DNA from: Ferrimonas balearica
GTDB taxonomy: Bacteria > Pseudomonadota > Gammaproteobacteria > Enterobacterales > Shewanellaceae
Assembly: GCF_019802085.1 (NCBI RefSeq)
Contig: NZ_JAHVHV010000004.1
Coordinates: 62,001 to 126,000 of the forward strand
DNA: 64,000 bases
Direction: 5' to 3'
Shown here: positions 27,689-35,978 of the stretch, piece by piece
How positions within the stretch are numbered: the stretch's first letter is position 1
Layout: each line of letters opens with the position of its first letter
Notes under the pieces: model-generated
Databases searched by the model: none
The model's input: only the letters and a program-made list of their open reading frames with translations
Told to the model about the DNA's origin: nothing
Position numbers and translations under genes: made by a program

Positions 27689-29076
27689 CCCAGGCGCGGA
27701 CGGGGGTCGCCATCCGACAGGATGTCGAAGCTTAGGACCACCTTGGTCCCCCCATACAGCTCGCTGCGCCCGATCTCGGTGCGCACCTGATAGCGCTCAC
27801 TGACCGCCCGCACCAGGGCCAGACCAAACCCGGACTTAAGCCAGTTGCTGGCATCATCGAGCCGCTGGGCCGAGTCGATGGCCTCGACGGGCAGCCCCGG
27901 GCCGGCGTCGGAGAGGGTCACCAGTGCTCGTCCCCCTTTGCTTCGGCGCACGCTCACCAGCACTTCGCTGTTGGGCGGTGAGTAACGCAGGGCGTTGTCG
28001 ATGAGGCTGTCCAGCATCGCCCGCAGCGGCGCCTCCGGCACCCCCACCCACAGCTCCCGGTCGACCCCACGCAGCACCAGGCGCTGACCCAGGCTGCGAG
28101 CCAGGCCGTAGTGTCGGGCCACGCTCAGTGAGGCCTGGCGATAGAGCTCCTGGGGCCGACCATCCGGCTCATGCTCATCGGAGAGCAGCAACCACAACCG
28201 GGCCTGGAGCAACTGACGGTCCAGCTTACCCAGATGGTAACGGGCCCGCCGCTCGCCCAGGGCGCCCTCGTCCATCGCCTGGTGCACCCCCTGCAGGTGC
28301 TCCTCGCACAGGCTCACCATCTGGCCGCCAATGGTGTTGCGGCGTTTTTGCAGCCGCAGGTTGTCCTGGCGTTCCGCCTCCAAGGCGGTCAACACCGGCA
28401 CCAGCTCCTTGGGCGCGTGCGCGGCATCGAGCTGCGGGCTGGGCTCACCCGACTCCAGCGCCCGGTTCATCCGTCGCAGCGGTCGCAGGGACAACCCCAC
28501 CACCAGGGCCGCCAGCAGCAAGGTAATGGGGGTGATCACCAGCATCTGCCGTCCCCAGGCCCGCCACATCCCCTGGGCCAGGATGTGGGTTTGCAAGGAC
28601 TTGGGGAAAGCGGTCTGGACCCAGGCATTGTGGCGCACCGAGTAGACCGCGAAGGTGCGCCAGGTTTCCCCGGCAAAGCTCTGCTCGCCAAAGGCGTTCT
28701 GATCCAGTTTGAGGCTGTTATTGGGATCGCAGTGGACGTTCATCAGAGGGGCATAGCACTGGCCATCGAACCACACCTGCACCCACATGGTCTGGCTGCC
28801 GGCCCGGGTGGCGTTGGCCAGCTGCCAGCCCGGCTTGAGATCCATGCCCAGGCTGGTGAAGGCGGACGCGGCCCAGTCCACCACATCCGGCCCTTGAGAC
28901 GTCGGGTACTCCTCCAACAGGTGCAGCAACACCCGGGCCCGCTGGGCCAGGGAGGCGTCCATCAGCTCCTGCTGGTAGTGGCGGGCCACCAGGTAGGAGC
29001 CCAGCAGGCCCAGCCCGTTGGTGACGATCACCAGCAGGATGATCCAGCTGAGAATGTTGGTTCGAATGGAGCGCAT
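27685..29076 (-). CDS. Histidine-kinase-like membrane sensor without a canonical H-box
   Basis: This 463-residue protein has two membrane helices (about 8-31 and 177-197) around a periplasmic sensor of about 140 residues, then a linker and a C-terminal HATPase domain with the N-box (Asn361 in LIDNALRYSPP), DAGPGLP and GFGLALV. The region where HisKA should have HELRTPL instead reads RRNTIGGQMVSLCEEH, and aligned by the preceding RR the histidine becomes Met253. No response regulator gene is nearby. It may be a degenerate kinase, a phosphatase or a signalling partner. Confidence 0.8.
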   Translation of the reverse strand: MRSIRTNILSWIILLVIVTNGLGLLGSYLVARHYQQELMDASLAQRARVLLHLLEEYPTSQGPDVVDWAASAFTSLGMDLKPGWQLANATRAGSQTMWVQVWFDGQCYAPLMNVHCDPNNSLKLDQNAFGEQSFAGETWRTFAVYSVRHNAWVQTAFPKSLQTHILAQGMWRAWGRQMLVITPITLLLAALVVGLSLRPLRRMNRALESGEPSPQLDAAHAPKELVPVLTALEAERQDNLRLQKRRNTIGGQMVSLCEEHLQGVHQAMDEGALGERRARYHLGKLDRQLLQARLWLLLSDEHEPDGRPQELYRQASLSVARHYGLARSLGQRLVLRGVDRELWVGVPEAPLRAMLDSLIDNALRYSPPNSEVLVSVRRSKGGRALVTLSDAGPGLPVEAIDSAQRLDDASNWLKSGFGLALVRAVSERYQVRTEIGRSELYGGTKVVLSFDILSDGDPRPRLG

Positions 29077-29148
29077 CAGTCACCTTGTTGCCTGAACAGC
29101 CATGCCGGACGGCGGACCGGTCAGAATGCCACCAAGGCGTCCGGGATT

Positions 29149-29197
29149 CCGAGAGGCAGCTCACTTTTTGCCCGGCCAGTTGTGATGAGCCTCTCGG
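29149..29197. repeat. Inverted repeat upstream of the ECF sigma gene
   Basis: Perfect nine-base arms CCGAGAGGC (29149-29157) and GCCTCTCGG (29189-29197) are separated by 31 bases, in the gap between the divergent kinase and sigma genes. It could be an operator or a leader hairpin. I found no convincing promoter next to it. Confidence 0.45.
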
Positions 29198-29329
29198 TTT
29201 GACCGCCCTGGCCGGCCCAACCGGAAGCGCCCCCGGTTGCCAACGGGGTGTGTTTTTTTCACTCTGGCTTTAAACCTTTAGCGCACCACCCCCTGTCCAA
29301 GGGAACAGAGCCAACAAAAGGAGCCTGCT

Positions 29330-29869
29330 GTGCTGACCCAAACCGACCCGGTTTCCCCGCCGCCCGATGAGCTGGAGCGCGCCGAGCTGGTGCGTGCCCA
29401 GGCCGGGGACCGAGCCGCCTTTGCCCGCCTCTATCAGCGGCACCACCGACGCACCTACGCGCTCTGCTTTCGCCTGCTGGGCCAGGCCAGCCGGGCCGAG
29501 GACGCGGTGCAGGAGGTCTACCTCAGAGTGTGGCAGAAGCTGCCCCAGTACCGCTTCGATGCCCGCTTCACCACCTGGCTGCACCGGCTCACGGTCAACC
29601 TGGTGTTGAACGAGCTGCAAAAGCAGCCCTGGTGGCAGAAGGTGCTGCCGCTGGAGGGCCAGGAGGAGCCGGCGGCGCCGGATCCCAACCTGGAGGGCGT
29701 CGACCGATTGCTGCCCCGACTGCCCACCCGGGCGCGCCAGGTGTTCGTGCTCTTTGCCATCGAGGGCTACCGCCACGAGGAGATCGCCCGGCTGCTGGGA
29801 ATAAGGGCTGGCACCAGCAAGGCCCAGTACCACCGCGCCCGGCAACTGTTACAGGAGATGCTGTCATGA
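29330..29869 (+). CDS. ECF-type RNA polymerase sigma factor
   Basis: The 179-residue protein has sigma-70 region 2 (FARLYQRHHRRTYALCFRLL with AEDAVQEVYLRVW) and region 4 (VLFAIEGYRHEEIARLLGI then GTSKAQYHRARQLL). It is a second ECF sigma, clearly different from RpoE. The start is GTG at 29330 with AAAGGAG seven bases before it. It overlaps the next gene by four bases (ATGA), and that gene encodes a likely anti-sigma factor. The regulon is unknown. Confidence 0.9.
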   Translation: MLTQTDPVSPPPDELERAELVRAQAGDRAAFARLYQRHHRRTYALCFRLLGQASRAEDAVQEVYLRVWQKLPQYRFDARFTTWLHRLTVNLVLNELQKQPWWQKVLPLEGQEEPAAPDPNLEGVDRLLPRLPTRARQVFVLFAIEGYRHEEIARLLGIRAGTSKAQYHRARQLLQEMLS

Positions 29870-30366
29870 GCCAAGACCCCATCGACACCCTGCTTTCCCA
29901 GACCGCCTCGGAGCTCAAGCCCCAGCGGGATCTCTGGCCCGGCATCGAGCGTCAACTGGATCAACCCGGCGGCCAGGCGCTTGCCCCCAGCCCCTGGGCC
30001 CGGGTGGCCGGCTTCGCCCTGCCCCTGCTGCTCGGGGCCCTGCTGGGCCTGGGTGGCGGCTACTGGGCTGGCCAGGGGCCGGACCGGGGCCAGGAGGCGA
30101 TGCTGACCATGATCACCGTAATGGCCCAGCAGCACGAGGCCCAAATTCAGGCTGCACAGAGCCGCTACCTCACCATCGGCGACACCAGCGGCGAACCCGG
30201 TGAGGGCCAGCAAACCCTTAAACAGGCCAGCAAGGAGCTGTTGCAGGCCCTCAAGCAAGACCCCTTCAATCCCGCGCTGCTGGAGCTGTGGCTCTGGGTG
30301 CAACAGAAGGAGTTGGATCTCATACATTCCCAGCAGCAACAACAGCGTCGGCTGCAGCAACTTTAA
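29866..30366 (+). CDS. Likely membrane anti-sigma factor
   Basis: The 166-residue protein has a short cytosolic N-terminus (about 45 residues), one membrane helix at about 47-66 (VAGFALPLLLGALLGLGGGYW) and a periplasmic C-terminal domain that is mostly helical and ends in a Gln-rich stretch. No zinc-finger motif is seen. Translational coupling to the sigma gene and this topology are typical of anti-sigma factors; the sequence itself shows no family hallmark I recognise. Confidence 0.7.
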   Translation: MSQDPIDTLLSQTASELKPQRDLWPGIERQLDQPGGQALAPSPWARVAGFALPLLLGALLGLGGGYWAGQGPDRGQEAMLTMITVMAQQHEAQIQAAQSRYLTIGDTSGEPGEGQQTLKQASKELLQALKQDPFNPALLELWLWVQQKELDLIHSQQQQQRRLQQL

Positions 30367-30377
30367 GGAGCACAAGG

Positions 30378-31331
30378 ATGAACATCAAAATGATTGCAGG
30401 GCTGCTGAGCTGGGCCCTGGTGGCCCCCCTCGCCGCCGCCGAAGCCGTGGATCGCAGCCTGCCCCTGGGCAACGCCAACGAGGTCCGCATCGACATCCCT
30501 AGGGGCAAGATCAGCCTGATTGGCACCCAGGGCGACGAGATCAGCGTCCAGGGGGAGCTCGACGAGGACACCGAGGCCTTCGAATTTGCCCAGGAGGGCG
30601 ACGCCGTGGTGGTGAAACTGCGCCTGCCGGACAGCTGGTACCGCAGCAACAACGGCAACAACGACAAGGGCGCCAAGCTCACCATCTACTACCCGCAATC
30701 GGCCCCGTTGCAGTTTGACACCGTGGCCGCCGACGTCCGCGCCCAGCGCCTCGGCCCGGCCCAATTGGGCAACGTCAGCGGCGATTTCCACCTCAAGGAC
30801 GGCAGTGCTGAACTCAAAGCCAGCACCGTCAGCGGCGACATCTCAGCCCAGGATCTGTCCGGCGAACTGGCCCTGGTCAGTGTCAGCGGCGACATTGAGG
30901 GGCGGGCCCTGTCCGGGACATTGCGCCTGGAAACCGTCAGCGGCGACATCGAACTGCGCGACGCCACCGGTAGCGCGTTGACCCTGGAGACGGTCTCCGG
31001 GGACGCCGAGCTGGCGATGGCCGCCCCCAGCCAGCTGCGCGGACGCACCGTCAGCGGCGAACTGACGGTGCAATTGGAGCGGATCCCCGGCGAAGCCGAG
31101 GTGGCCCTGGAGTCGGTCAGCGGAGACATCCTGCTGGCGGTGGCCGGTGAGATCGACGCCCAGATCCGGGCGGAAACCGGGCCGGGTGGCCGGGTGCGCA
31201 ACGACGTCAGCGACCAGACCCCCCAGCGCGGCAAGTACGTCAGCAACGAGAGCCTGGACATCACCCTGGGCCAGGGCGGTGGCAGCGTTCGGCTCAACAC
31301 CGTCAGCGGGGATCTGCGGCTGAAAAAGTGA
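30378..31331 (+). CDS. Exported DUF4097 beta-repeat protein
   Basis: The 317-residue protein has a signal peptide (cleavage after LAAAEA or LAAA) and a DUF4097 beta-helix-like body. The short unit TVSGD or SVSGD recurs about eight times with roughly 18-25 residue spacing, each followed by a short hydrophobic strand. The ATG at 30378 has AAGG just before it; a longer frame upstream lacks a signal peptide. It is the third gene of the sigma/anti-sigma unit, so it is probably the main target or an envelope sensor of that system. Confidence 0.85.
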   Translation: MNIKMIAGLLSWALVAPLAAAEAVDRSLPLGNANEVRIDIPRGKISLIGTQGDEISVQGELDEDTEAFEFAQEGDAVVVKLRLPDSWYRSNNGNNDKGAKLTIYYPQSAPLQFDTVAADVRAQRLGPAQLGNVSGDFHLKDGSAELKASTVSGDISAQDLSGELALVSVSGDIEGRALSGTLRLETVSGDIELRDATGSALTLETVSGDAELAMAAPSQLRGRTVSGELTVQLERIPGEAEVALESVSGDILLAVAGEIDAQIRAETGPGGRVRNDVSDQTPQRGKYVSNESLDITLGQGGGSVRLNTVSGDLRLKK

Positions 31332-31367
31332 TGGGGCGGCGGCGCCAGCTTTGCTACCCTTGCGCCC

Positions 31368-32507
31368 ATGACCCCAGCAACCCCCAACTGGGCCGCACTC
31401 GCGGCCCAGATCAAATCCCTGGCCCTGGAGATGGGCTTCTCCGCCGTCGGCATCACCGACGTGGATCTGTCCGATGAGTGGCCCCGGCTCCAGGCCTGGC
31501 TGGACAACCAATACCACGGTGAGATGGACTACATGGCCCGCCATGGTGCGCTTCGGGCCCAACCGGAGCAGCTGCATCCGGGCACCTTGAGGGTGATCAG
31601 CGTCGCCCTGGACTATCTGCCTCCGGACGCCGGTTTTGCCCGCACCCTCAAGTCCCCCCACCAGGGCTACGTGTCCCGCTACGCCGGGGGACGGGATTAC
31701 CACAAGCTGATGCGCAACCGCCTTAAGCAGCTGGGGCAGCGGATCCAGGCCGAACTGCCTGAGCTGGCCTTTCGCCCCTTCGTCGATTCCGCCCCGCTGC
31801 TGGAGCGCCCCCTGGCCCGTAACGCCGGCCTGGGCTGGGTAGGTAAGCATTCACTGCTGCTCAACCGCAAGGCAGGCAGCTGGTTTTTCTTGGGCGAGCT
31901 GCTGGTCAACCTGCCGTTGCCGACGGATCCGCCCCACCAGGGGGATTGCGGCCAGTGCAGCGCCTGCCTGACCATCTGCCCCACCAACGCCATCGTTGCC
32001 CCCTACGTGGTGGACGGCCGGCGCTGCATCTCCTACCTCACCATCGAACTGGACGGCCCCATCCCCACCGAGCTGCGACCCGCCATGGGCAACCGCATCT
32101 ACGGCTGCGACGACTGCCAGCTGGTTTGTCCCTGGAACCGGGCGGCGCCGGTCACCGAAGAGCCGGACTTCCACACCCGCGAGGTGCTACGCCACCCGGA
32201 ACTGCTGACCCTGTGGCAGTGGGACGAAACCACCTTCCTGTCGCGCACCGAGGGCTCCCCCATTCGCCGCATTGGCTATCGCCGCTGGCAGCGCAACCTG
32301 GCGGTGGCCCTGGGCAACGCCCCGGCCAGCGAGGCGATCCAGGCGGCCCTGACCCAGGGGCTGGGCCGGGTGGACGCCATGGTGGATGAGCACATCCACT
32401 GGGCCCTGGCCGAGCAGCAGCGCAAGGCCGCCGAGCCGGACACGCCTCACCGTCTGCAGCAGCGGCTCATTCGCATCGTCGAGAAGGGACTGCCCCGGGA
32501 CGCCTGA
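31368..32507 (+). CDS. queG: Epoxyqueuosine reductase QueG
   Basis: QueG reduces epoxyqueuosine to queuosine in tRNA, using cobalamin and two 4Fe-4S clusters. The 379-residue protein has the N-terminal cobalamin-binding part with YHGEMDYMARH and GWVGKHSLL, followed by the cluster motifs CGQCSACLTICPTNAI and CDDCQLVCPWN and a C-terminal HEAT-like tail (RRWQRNLAVALGNAP). Confidence 0.97.
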   Translation: MTPATPNWAALAAQIKSLALEMGFSAVGITDVDLSDEWPRLQAWLDNQYHGEMDYMARHGALRAQPEQLHPGTLRVISVALDYLPPDAGFARTLKSPHQGYVSRYAGGRDYHKLMRNRLKQLGQRIQAELPELAFRPFVDSAPLLERPLARNAGLGWVGKHSLLLNRKAGSWFFLGELLVNLPLPTDPPHQGDCGQCSACLTICPTNAIVAPYVVDGRRCISYLTIELDGPIPTELRPAMGNRIYGCDDCQLVCPWNRAAPVTEEPDFHTREVLRHPELLTLWQWDETTFLSRTEGSPIRRIGYRRWQRNLAVALGNAPASEAIQAALTQGLGRVDAMVDEHIHWALAEQQRKAAEPDTPHRLQQRLIRIVEKGLPRDA

Positions 32508-32508
32508 G

Positions 32509-32715
32509 TCAGTCGTCCAGGGTGAAGCCCACCTTGATGGTGACCTGCCAATGGGCCACCTGGCCCGCTTCAATGTGACCCCGGGTCTCCACCACCTGGA
32601 ACCAGCGCAGGCGGTGCAGCGACTGCGAGGCGGTGGCGATGGCGTTCTGGATGGCGTCGTCAGTGCCAACGGCGGAAGAGCCGGTCAGCTCGATCAGTTT
32701 GTAGGTGTGGGACAT
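32509..32715 (-). CDS. Dodecin family flavin-binding protein
   Basis: This 68-residue protein matches dodecin, a small dodecameric flavin-storage protein. It begins [22 protein letters not shown] and has the flavin-stacking region with a tryptophan ([17 protein letters not shown]) and the strand [12 protein letters not shown]. It lies convergent with queG, one base past its stop, and divergent from cymA. Its ribosome-binding site falls inside a perfect nine-base inverted repeat. Confidence 0.9.
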   Translation of the reverse strand: MSHTYKLIELTGSSAVGTDDAIQNAIATASQSLHRLRWFQVVETRGHIEAGQVAHWQVTIKVGFTLDD

Positions 32716-32718
32716 GGG

Positions 32719-32756
32719 CGGCCTCCTCGGACAGAGGGGCTAAGTATAGGAGGCCG
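32719..32756 (-). promoter_or_regulatory. Inverted repeat over the dodecin ribosome-binding site
   Basis: CGGCCTCCT (32719-32727) and AGGAGGCCG (32748-32756) are perfect nine-base arms 20 bases apart. On the minus strand the second arm contains the AGGAGG ribosome site of dodecin, which the first arm could mask. A TATACT, close to a -10 box, lies on the minus strand at 32748-32743, so the anti-site arm may instead lie upstream of the transcript start. Confidence 0.5.
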
Positions 32757-32771
32757 TAAAACCCGTGCAGG

Positions 32772-32792
32772 CGACTACACTTGCTGTAGTCG
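32772..32792. promoter_or_regulatory. Perfect hairpin/palindrome upstream of cymA
   Basis: CGACTACA (32772-32779) and TGTAGTCG (32785-32792) flank five bases, 41 bases before the cymA start. It could be an operator or a leader hairpin. Confidence 0.5.
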
Positions 32793-32833
32793 GGGCTGCG
32801 GATCCGGTCGCCCGTGGATGCACTGAGGTCGTT

Positions 32834-33397
32834 ATGAGTTGGCGAAATCTGTTCAAACCCAGCGTCAAGTATTCCCTGTTCACCCTGGTCGCCGTCGGCA
32901 TCGCCATTGGCGTTGTCGGCTACTTTGTCAGCCAGCAGGTGCTGCACGCCACCAGCACCGACGAGTTCTGCATGACCTGCCACAGCAACCACTCCCTCAA
33001 AGATGAGGTGCTGGCCTCCTCCCACGGCAACAACCGGGCCGGCATCGTGGTGGAGTGTCAGCAATGCCACATCGCCCAGGAGCCCTTCAACTATCTGGTG
33101 AAGAAGATCATCGTCTCCAAGGACATCTGGGGCTACCTGACCATCGACGGCTTCAACACCCAGGAGTGGCTGGACGCCAACCGCAAGGAGCAGGCGGATC
33201 TCGCCCTGGTCTACCTGCGCAAGATCGACTCCTCCACCTGCCGCAACTGCCATAACCACGTCTACGAGGATCAGCCCGAGGCGATGAAGACCATGGCCCG
33301 GCGGATGCACGAGCGCAACTTCGCCAAGGACCCGGCGGATCGCAAGACTTGCGTGGATTGCCACAAGGGCGTGGCGCACCCCTATCCCAAGGGCTGA
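32834..33397 (+). CDS. cymA: Tetraheme quinol dehydrogenase CymA
   Basis: CymA is an inner-membrane NapC/NirT-type cytochrome that takes electrons from menaquinol and feeds many terminal reductases, including metal reduction. The protein has 187 residues, the same as Shewanella CymA. It has one N-terminal helix (about 12-33), hallmark sequences such as LHATSTDEFCMTCHSNHSL, and four CXXCH haem sites (46-50, 75-79, 136-140, 173-177). It ends CVDCHKGVAHPYPKG, as in CymA. The ATG at 32834 gives this length. Confidence 0.95.
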   Translation: MSWRNLFKPSVKYSLFTLVAVGIAIGVVGYFVSQQVLHATSTDEFCMTCHSNHSLKDEVLASSHGNNRAGIVVECQQCHIAQEPFNYLVKKIIVSKDIWGYLTIDGFNTQEWLDANRKEQADLALVYLRKIDSSTCRNCHNHVYEDQPEAMKTMARRMHERNFAKDPADRKTCVDCHKGVAHPYPKG

Positions 33398-33415
33398 ATC
33401 GGCCAGCATCAGGAC

Positions 33416-33441
33416 AAAAAAAAGCCCGGCCGAAGCCGGGC
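33416..33441 (-). terminator. Rho-independent terminator on the minus strand behind cymA
   Basis: On the minus strand GCCCGGC, a TTCG loop and GCCGGGC are followed by eight Ts: a textbook terminator. On the plus strand the A-run precedes the stem, so it does not look like a cymA terminator. No minus-strand gene lies just upstream of it, which is unusual. Confidence 0.8.
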
Positions 33442-33540
33442 ATCAGGTCCCCCACAACCCGACCTAGACTGGTTGGGTCGGTACCGGGTGCAACCACCCG
33501 GCTTGGCTTCAACATGACAGTCTTGTGTCAAAGCTTCAAC
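33416..33540 (-). ncRNA. Candidate structured RNA ending at the minus-strand terminator
   Basis: The 302-base gap 33398-33699 has no gene. It holds several stems: CCGGGTG/CACCCGG (33484-33501), ACCCGACC/GGTTGGGT (33457-33478, perfect with one G-U only on the plus strand) and TGACA/TGTCA (33515-33530). A minus-strand TTGACA (33531-33526) could be a -35 box but no -10 follows. So either a minus-strand small RNA or a folded cymA 3' end is possible. Confidence 0.35.
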
Positions 33541-33609
33541 TTCCTCCCCCGGGTTAAAACGGCACAAAATAGGGATAAAATGGCCTGGCCGGCGGCCGAT
33601 GCGGGCCCC

Positions 33610-33625
33610 GGGTGGGGCCCCACCC
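33610..33625. repeat. GC-only palindrome before the Nudix gene
   Basis: GGGTGGGG directly followed by CCCCACCC, a 16-base perfect palindrome 75 bases before the Nudix gene. It could be an operator or a hairpin; I cannot say which. Confidence 0.4.
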
Positions 33626-33699
33626 CCCGCAATCACTGAATTGGCTTACCGAGCCAGAATTTTTACAACTTTTTTACATTCACTGATGAGTTTGAGCCC

Positions 33700-34113
33700 A
33701 TGTCCTGCGCCCCAATAGACGTGGTCGCCGCCCTGCTGATGCACCAGGGACAGGTGATGATCGCCCGCCGCCACCCCAATGGAAGCCAGGGAGGCTGGTG
33801 GGAGTTTCCCGGTGGCAAGGTGGAGGCCGACGAGGCCCACGCCACCGCCCTGGTGCGGGAAATTGAGGAGGAGCTGCGGGTGCGCATCGAGGTCGGCGCG
33901 TACCTGACCAGCCACACCCACGACTACGGCGATAAGCGAGTGCGCCTGCACGGCTACCTCTGCCACTGGCGGCCCCAGACGATCGAGCTGACCGGCAGCC
34001 ACGACGCCCTGCGCTGGTGTCCACCCCAGGCCGTGGACCGTTCTACCCTGGCGCCGGCGGATCTGCCACTGCTGGACGCCCTGCTGACCCGTTGCCCACC
34101 GAGCAACTCATAA
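33700..34113 (+). CDS. Nudix hydrolase, MutT/NudG-like
   Basis: The 137-residue protein has the Nudix signature in GGKVEADEAHATALVREIEE; the closing glycine of the usual box is an arginine (ELRV). The N-terminus (VVAALLMHQGQVMIARRHP) and the C-terminal LAPADLPLLDALL match the MutT/NudG group, which cleaves oxidised or pyrimidine nucleoside triphosphates. The substrate is not certain. In front of it lies an AT-rich stretch after the GC-rich palindrome at 33610. Confidence 0.85.
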   Translation: MSCAPIDVVAALLMHQGQVMIARRHPNGSQGGWWEFPGGKVEADEAHATALVREIEEELRVRIEVGAYLTSHTHDYGDKRVRLHGYLCHWRPQTIELTGSHDALRWCPPQAVDRSTLAPADLPLLDALLTRCPPSNS

Positions 34114-34136
34114 AAAACGCGGCCCGGAGGCCGCGT
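34112..34136 (-). terminator. Terminator of the chemoreceptor gene
   Basis: ACGCGGCC, loop and GGCCGCGT form a stem followed on the minus strand by six Ts. It lies directly after the stop of the minus-strand chemoreceptor gene. Confidence 0.85.
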
Positions 34137-34141
34137 GGTGA

Positions 34142-35788
34142 TTAAGCGAGGGTGAAGCGGGCCAGCTGGTCATCGAGCCGCTGGGCCCCGCCGCGCAGCT
34201 CGCCGGCGATCTGCCGCCCCGCTTCGGCGTCCTCGGCCACCTGGTCCCCCAGGGCCCGGATCCGCCCGACGCTGTGGTTGATCTCCTCGGAGACCTTGCT
34301 CTGCTCCTCCGCCGCGGTGGCGATCTGGGCGTTCATGTCGTTGAGGGCGCTGAGTTCCTGGCTGATCTGAGCCAGGGTTTCCCCCGCCTCCCGGGTCTGG
34401 GTCAGGCCTCGCTGACTGCCGCTCTGCCCGGCGGTCATGGCGCTGACCGCCTCCTGGGCGCCGCTTTGCAGCTGGTCGATCATCTGCTGGATCTCGCCAG
34501 TGGCATCTTGAGTACGCAACGACAGGCTGCGCACCTCATCGGCCACCACGGCAAAGCCCCGCCCCTGCTCACCGGCCCGGGCCGCCTCGATAGCGGCGTT
34601 CAGGGCCAGCAGGTTGGTCTGATCGGCGATGTTGCGGATCACATCCAGGATCCCCCCGATCTCCTGGCTCTCCCCCGCCAGGCGGGCCACCGCCTCGCCG
34701 GCGTCGCTCAGGGTGCGGTCCAGCTGCTCCAGATCCGAGATGGTGCGGGTCAGAATAGCCTGGCCCTCGCTGGAGCGCCGGTCGGTGTTGCCCACCTGCT
34801 CCGCCGCGTGTTGGGCGTGGCTGGCCACCTCGATCACCGAGGCGGTCATCTGGCTCATGGCGGAGGCCACCTGGTGAGTCTGATCCCGCTGCTGCAGCGC
34901 CCGCTCGGTGCCCTGGGCACTGCTGCGGTCCAGCTCCTCGGTGGCCTGGCCGACGGAGCGGCCGCTCTCCCCTACTGCCTGCAACAAAGTGCGCAGCTGC
35001 CCCTGCAACTGACGCGCGTGATTGGCCAGATCCCCCATCTCGTCGGCCCGGTCAATGGTCAATCGCGTGGCGAAGTTGCCCTGGGCCAGCTGGGCGAAAA
35101 AGGCGCTCAGGGTCTCGGTGGGACGCACCACCGCCCGCAGAGCCAGGGTTCGGCCGCCCCAGACGAACAGCAGCATCAGGCCCCCCACCAGCAGCGCCCC
35201 GCGGACCAGGGTGTCGGTGGCCCGCGCCATCAGCGCCTCCATCTCCGCCACTCGGTGCTGCTCCAGCGCCCCGGCCAGCTCACTGAGCGCCTTGGCCGGG
35301 GCCCGATCCAGTCCCCGCACGCCAGAGTCCACCTGGGTCAGGCTCTGCCCCCGGTTCAGCCCCTCCCGGCCCTGGCGGTAACCGGCAAAGAGGGTGCGAT
35401 GATCCTCACGGAAGGTCTCGATCACCGCCGCCTGCTCATCCAGTCCCAGCTGACTCAGCTGCCGGGCCAAGTCCTGGCTGCGCTGCTGGATCTCCTCCTG
35501 GCGGGTCACCACCCGCTGCCAGTAGTTGGTGGGCGCCTCTCCCCGCAACAGCAGGTTTTTCCACTCCTGCACCTGGGTCTTGAAATCGTTGTTGAGCGCT
35601 TCCACCGCGCTTTGCACCGCCACCTGCTCGGCCACCTCGGCCCGGAAGTAGCGGCCCACCTCCACCTGGGTGGCCAGCAGATAGGCCAGCGCCCCGCCGA
35701 TCACCACCATGCCAAACACGAACACACCCACCAGCTTGGTGCGGATCTTTACCCGCTCCAAGGGCTTGACCACATAGCGCTCAAACAT
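34142..35788 (-). CDS. Methyl-accepting chemotaxis protein
   Basis: The 548-residue receptor has a first membrane helix (about 18-38), a periplasmic helical sensor domain of about 160 residues, a second helix (about 195-215), a HAMP segment and the cytoplasmic signalling domain with the conserved tip [20 protein letters not shown] followed by [14 protein letters not shown]. The ligand is not predictable. I chose the ATG at 35788 because a purine-rich AGGAAGAGG lies before it; ten further upstream codons are open. Confidence 0.93.
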   Translation of the reverse strand: MFERYVVKPLERVKIRTKLVGVFVFGMVVIGGALAYLLATQVEVGRYFRAEVAEQVAVQSAVEALNNDFKTQVQEWKNLLLRGEAPTNYWQRVVTRQEEIQQRSQDLARQLSQLGLDEQAAVIETFREDHRTLFAGYRQGREGLNRGQSLTQVDSGVRGLDRAPAKALSELAGALEQHRVAEMEALMARATDTLVRGALLVGGLMLLFVWGGRTLALRAVVRPTETLSAFFAQLAQGNFATRLTIDRADEMGDLANHARQLQGQLRTLLQAVGESGRSVGQATEELDRSSAQGTERALQQRDQTHQVASAMSQMTASVIEVASHAQHAAEQVGNTDRRSSEGQAILTRTISDLEQLDRTLSDAGEAVARLAGESQEIGGILDVIRNIADQTNLLALNAAIEAARAGEQGRGFAVVADEVRSLSLRTQDATGEIQQMIDQLQSGAQEAVSAMTAGQSGSQRGLTQTREAGETLAQISQELSALNDMNAQIATAAEEQSKVSEEINHSVGRIRALGDQVAEDAEAGRQIAGELRGGAQRLDDQLARFTLA

Positions 35789-35978
35789 CCTTACCTCTTC
35801 CTGTCTTGGCACCGGCACACCGATTTCCGGTCCTCAGGCTATCGGCGGAATGTCATGAAACTGTAATGATTCCCCTTCGACTGCGGATCTTTTGCCCGGA
35901 ACCGGACCGGGGCGGTTGACTGTCCCGGGGCAACTACCTAGCATTTTTGCTCACCAATTTGACCCATCGGCCCAGACC

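Noticed and set aside
30770-31320. Regular short repeats that could suggest a CRISPR or satellite
   Set aside because: They are in frame and encode the (T/S)VSGD units of the DUF4097 protein, with uneven spacing and variable bases.
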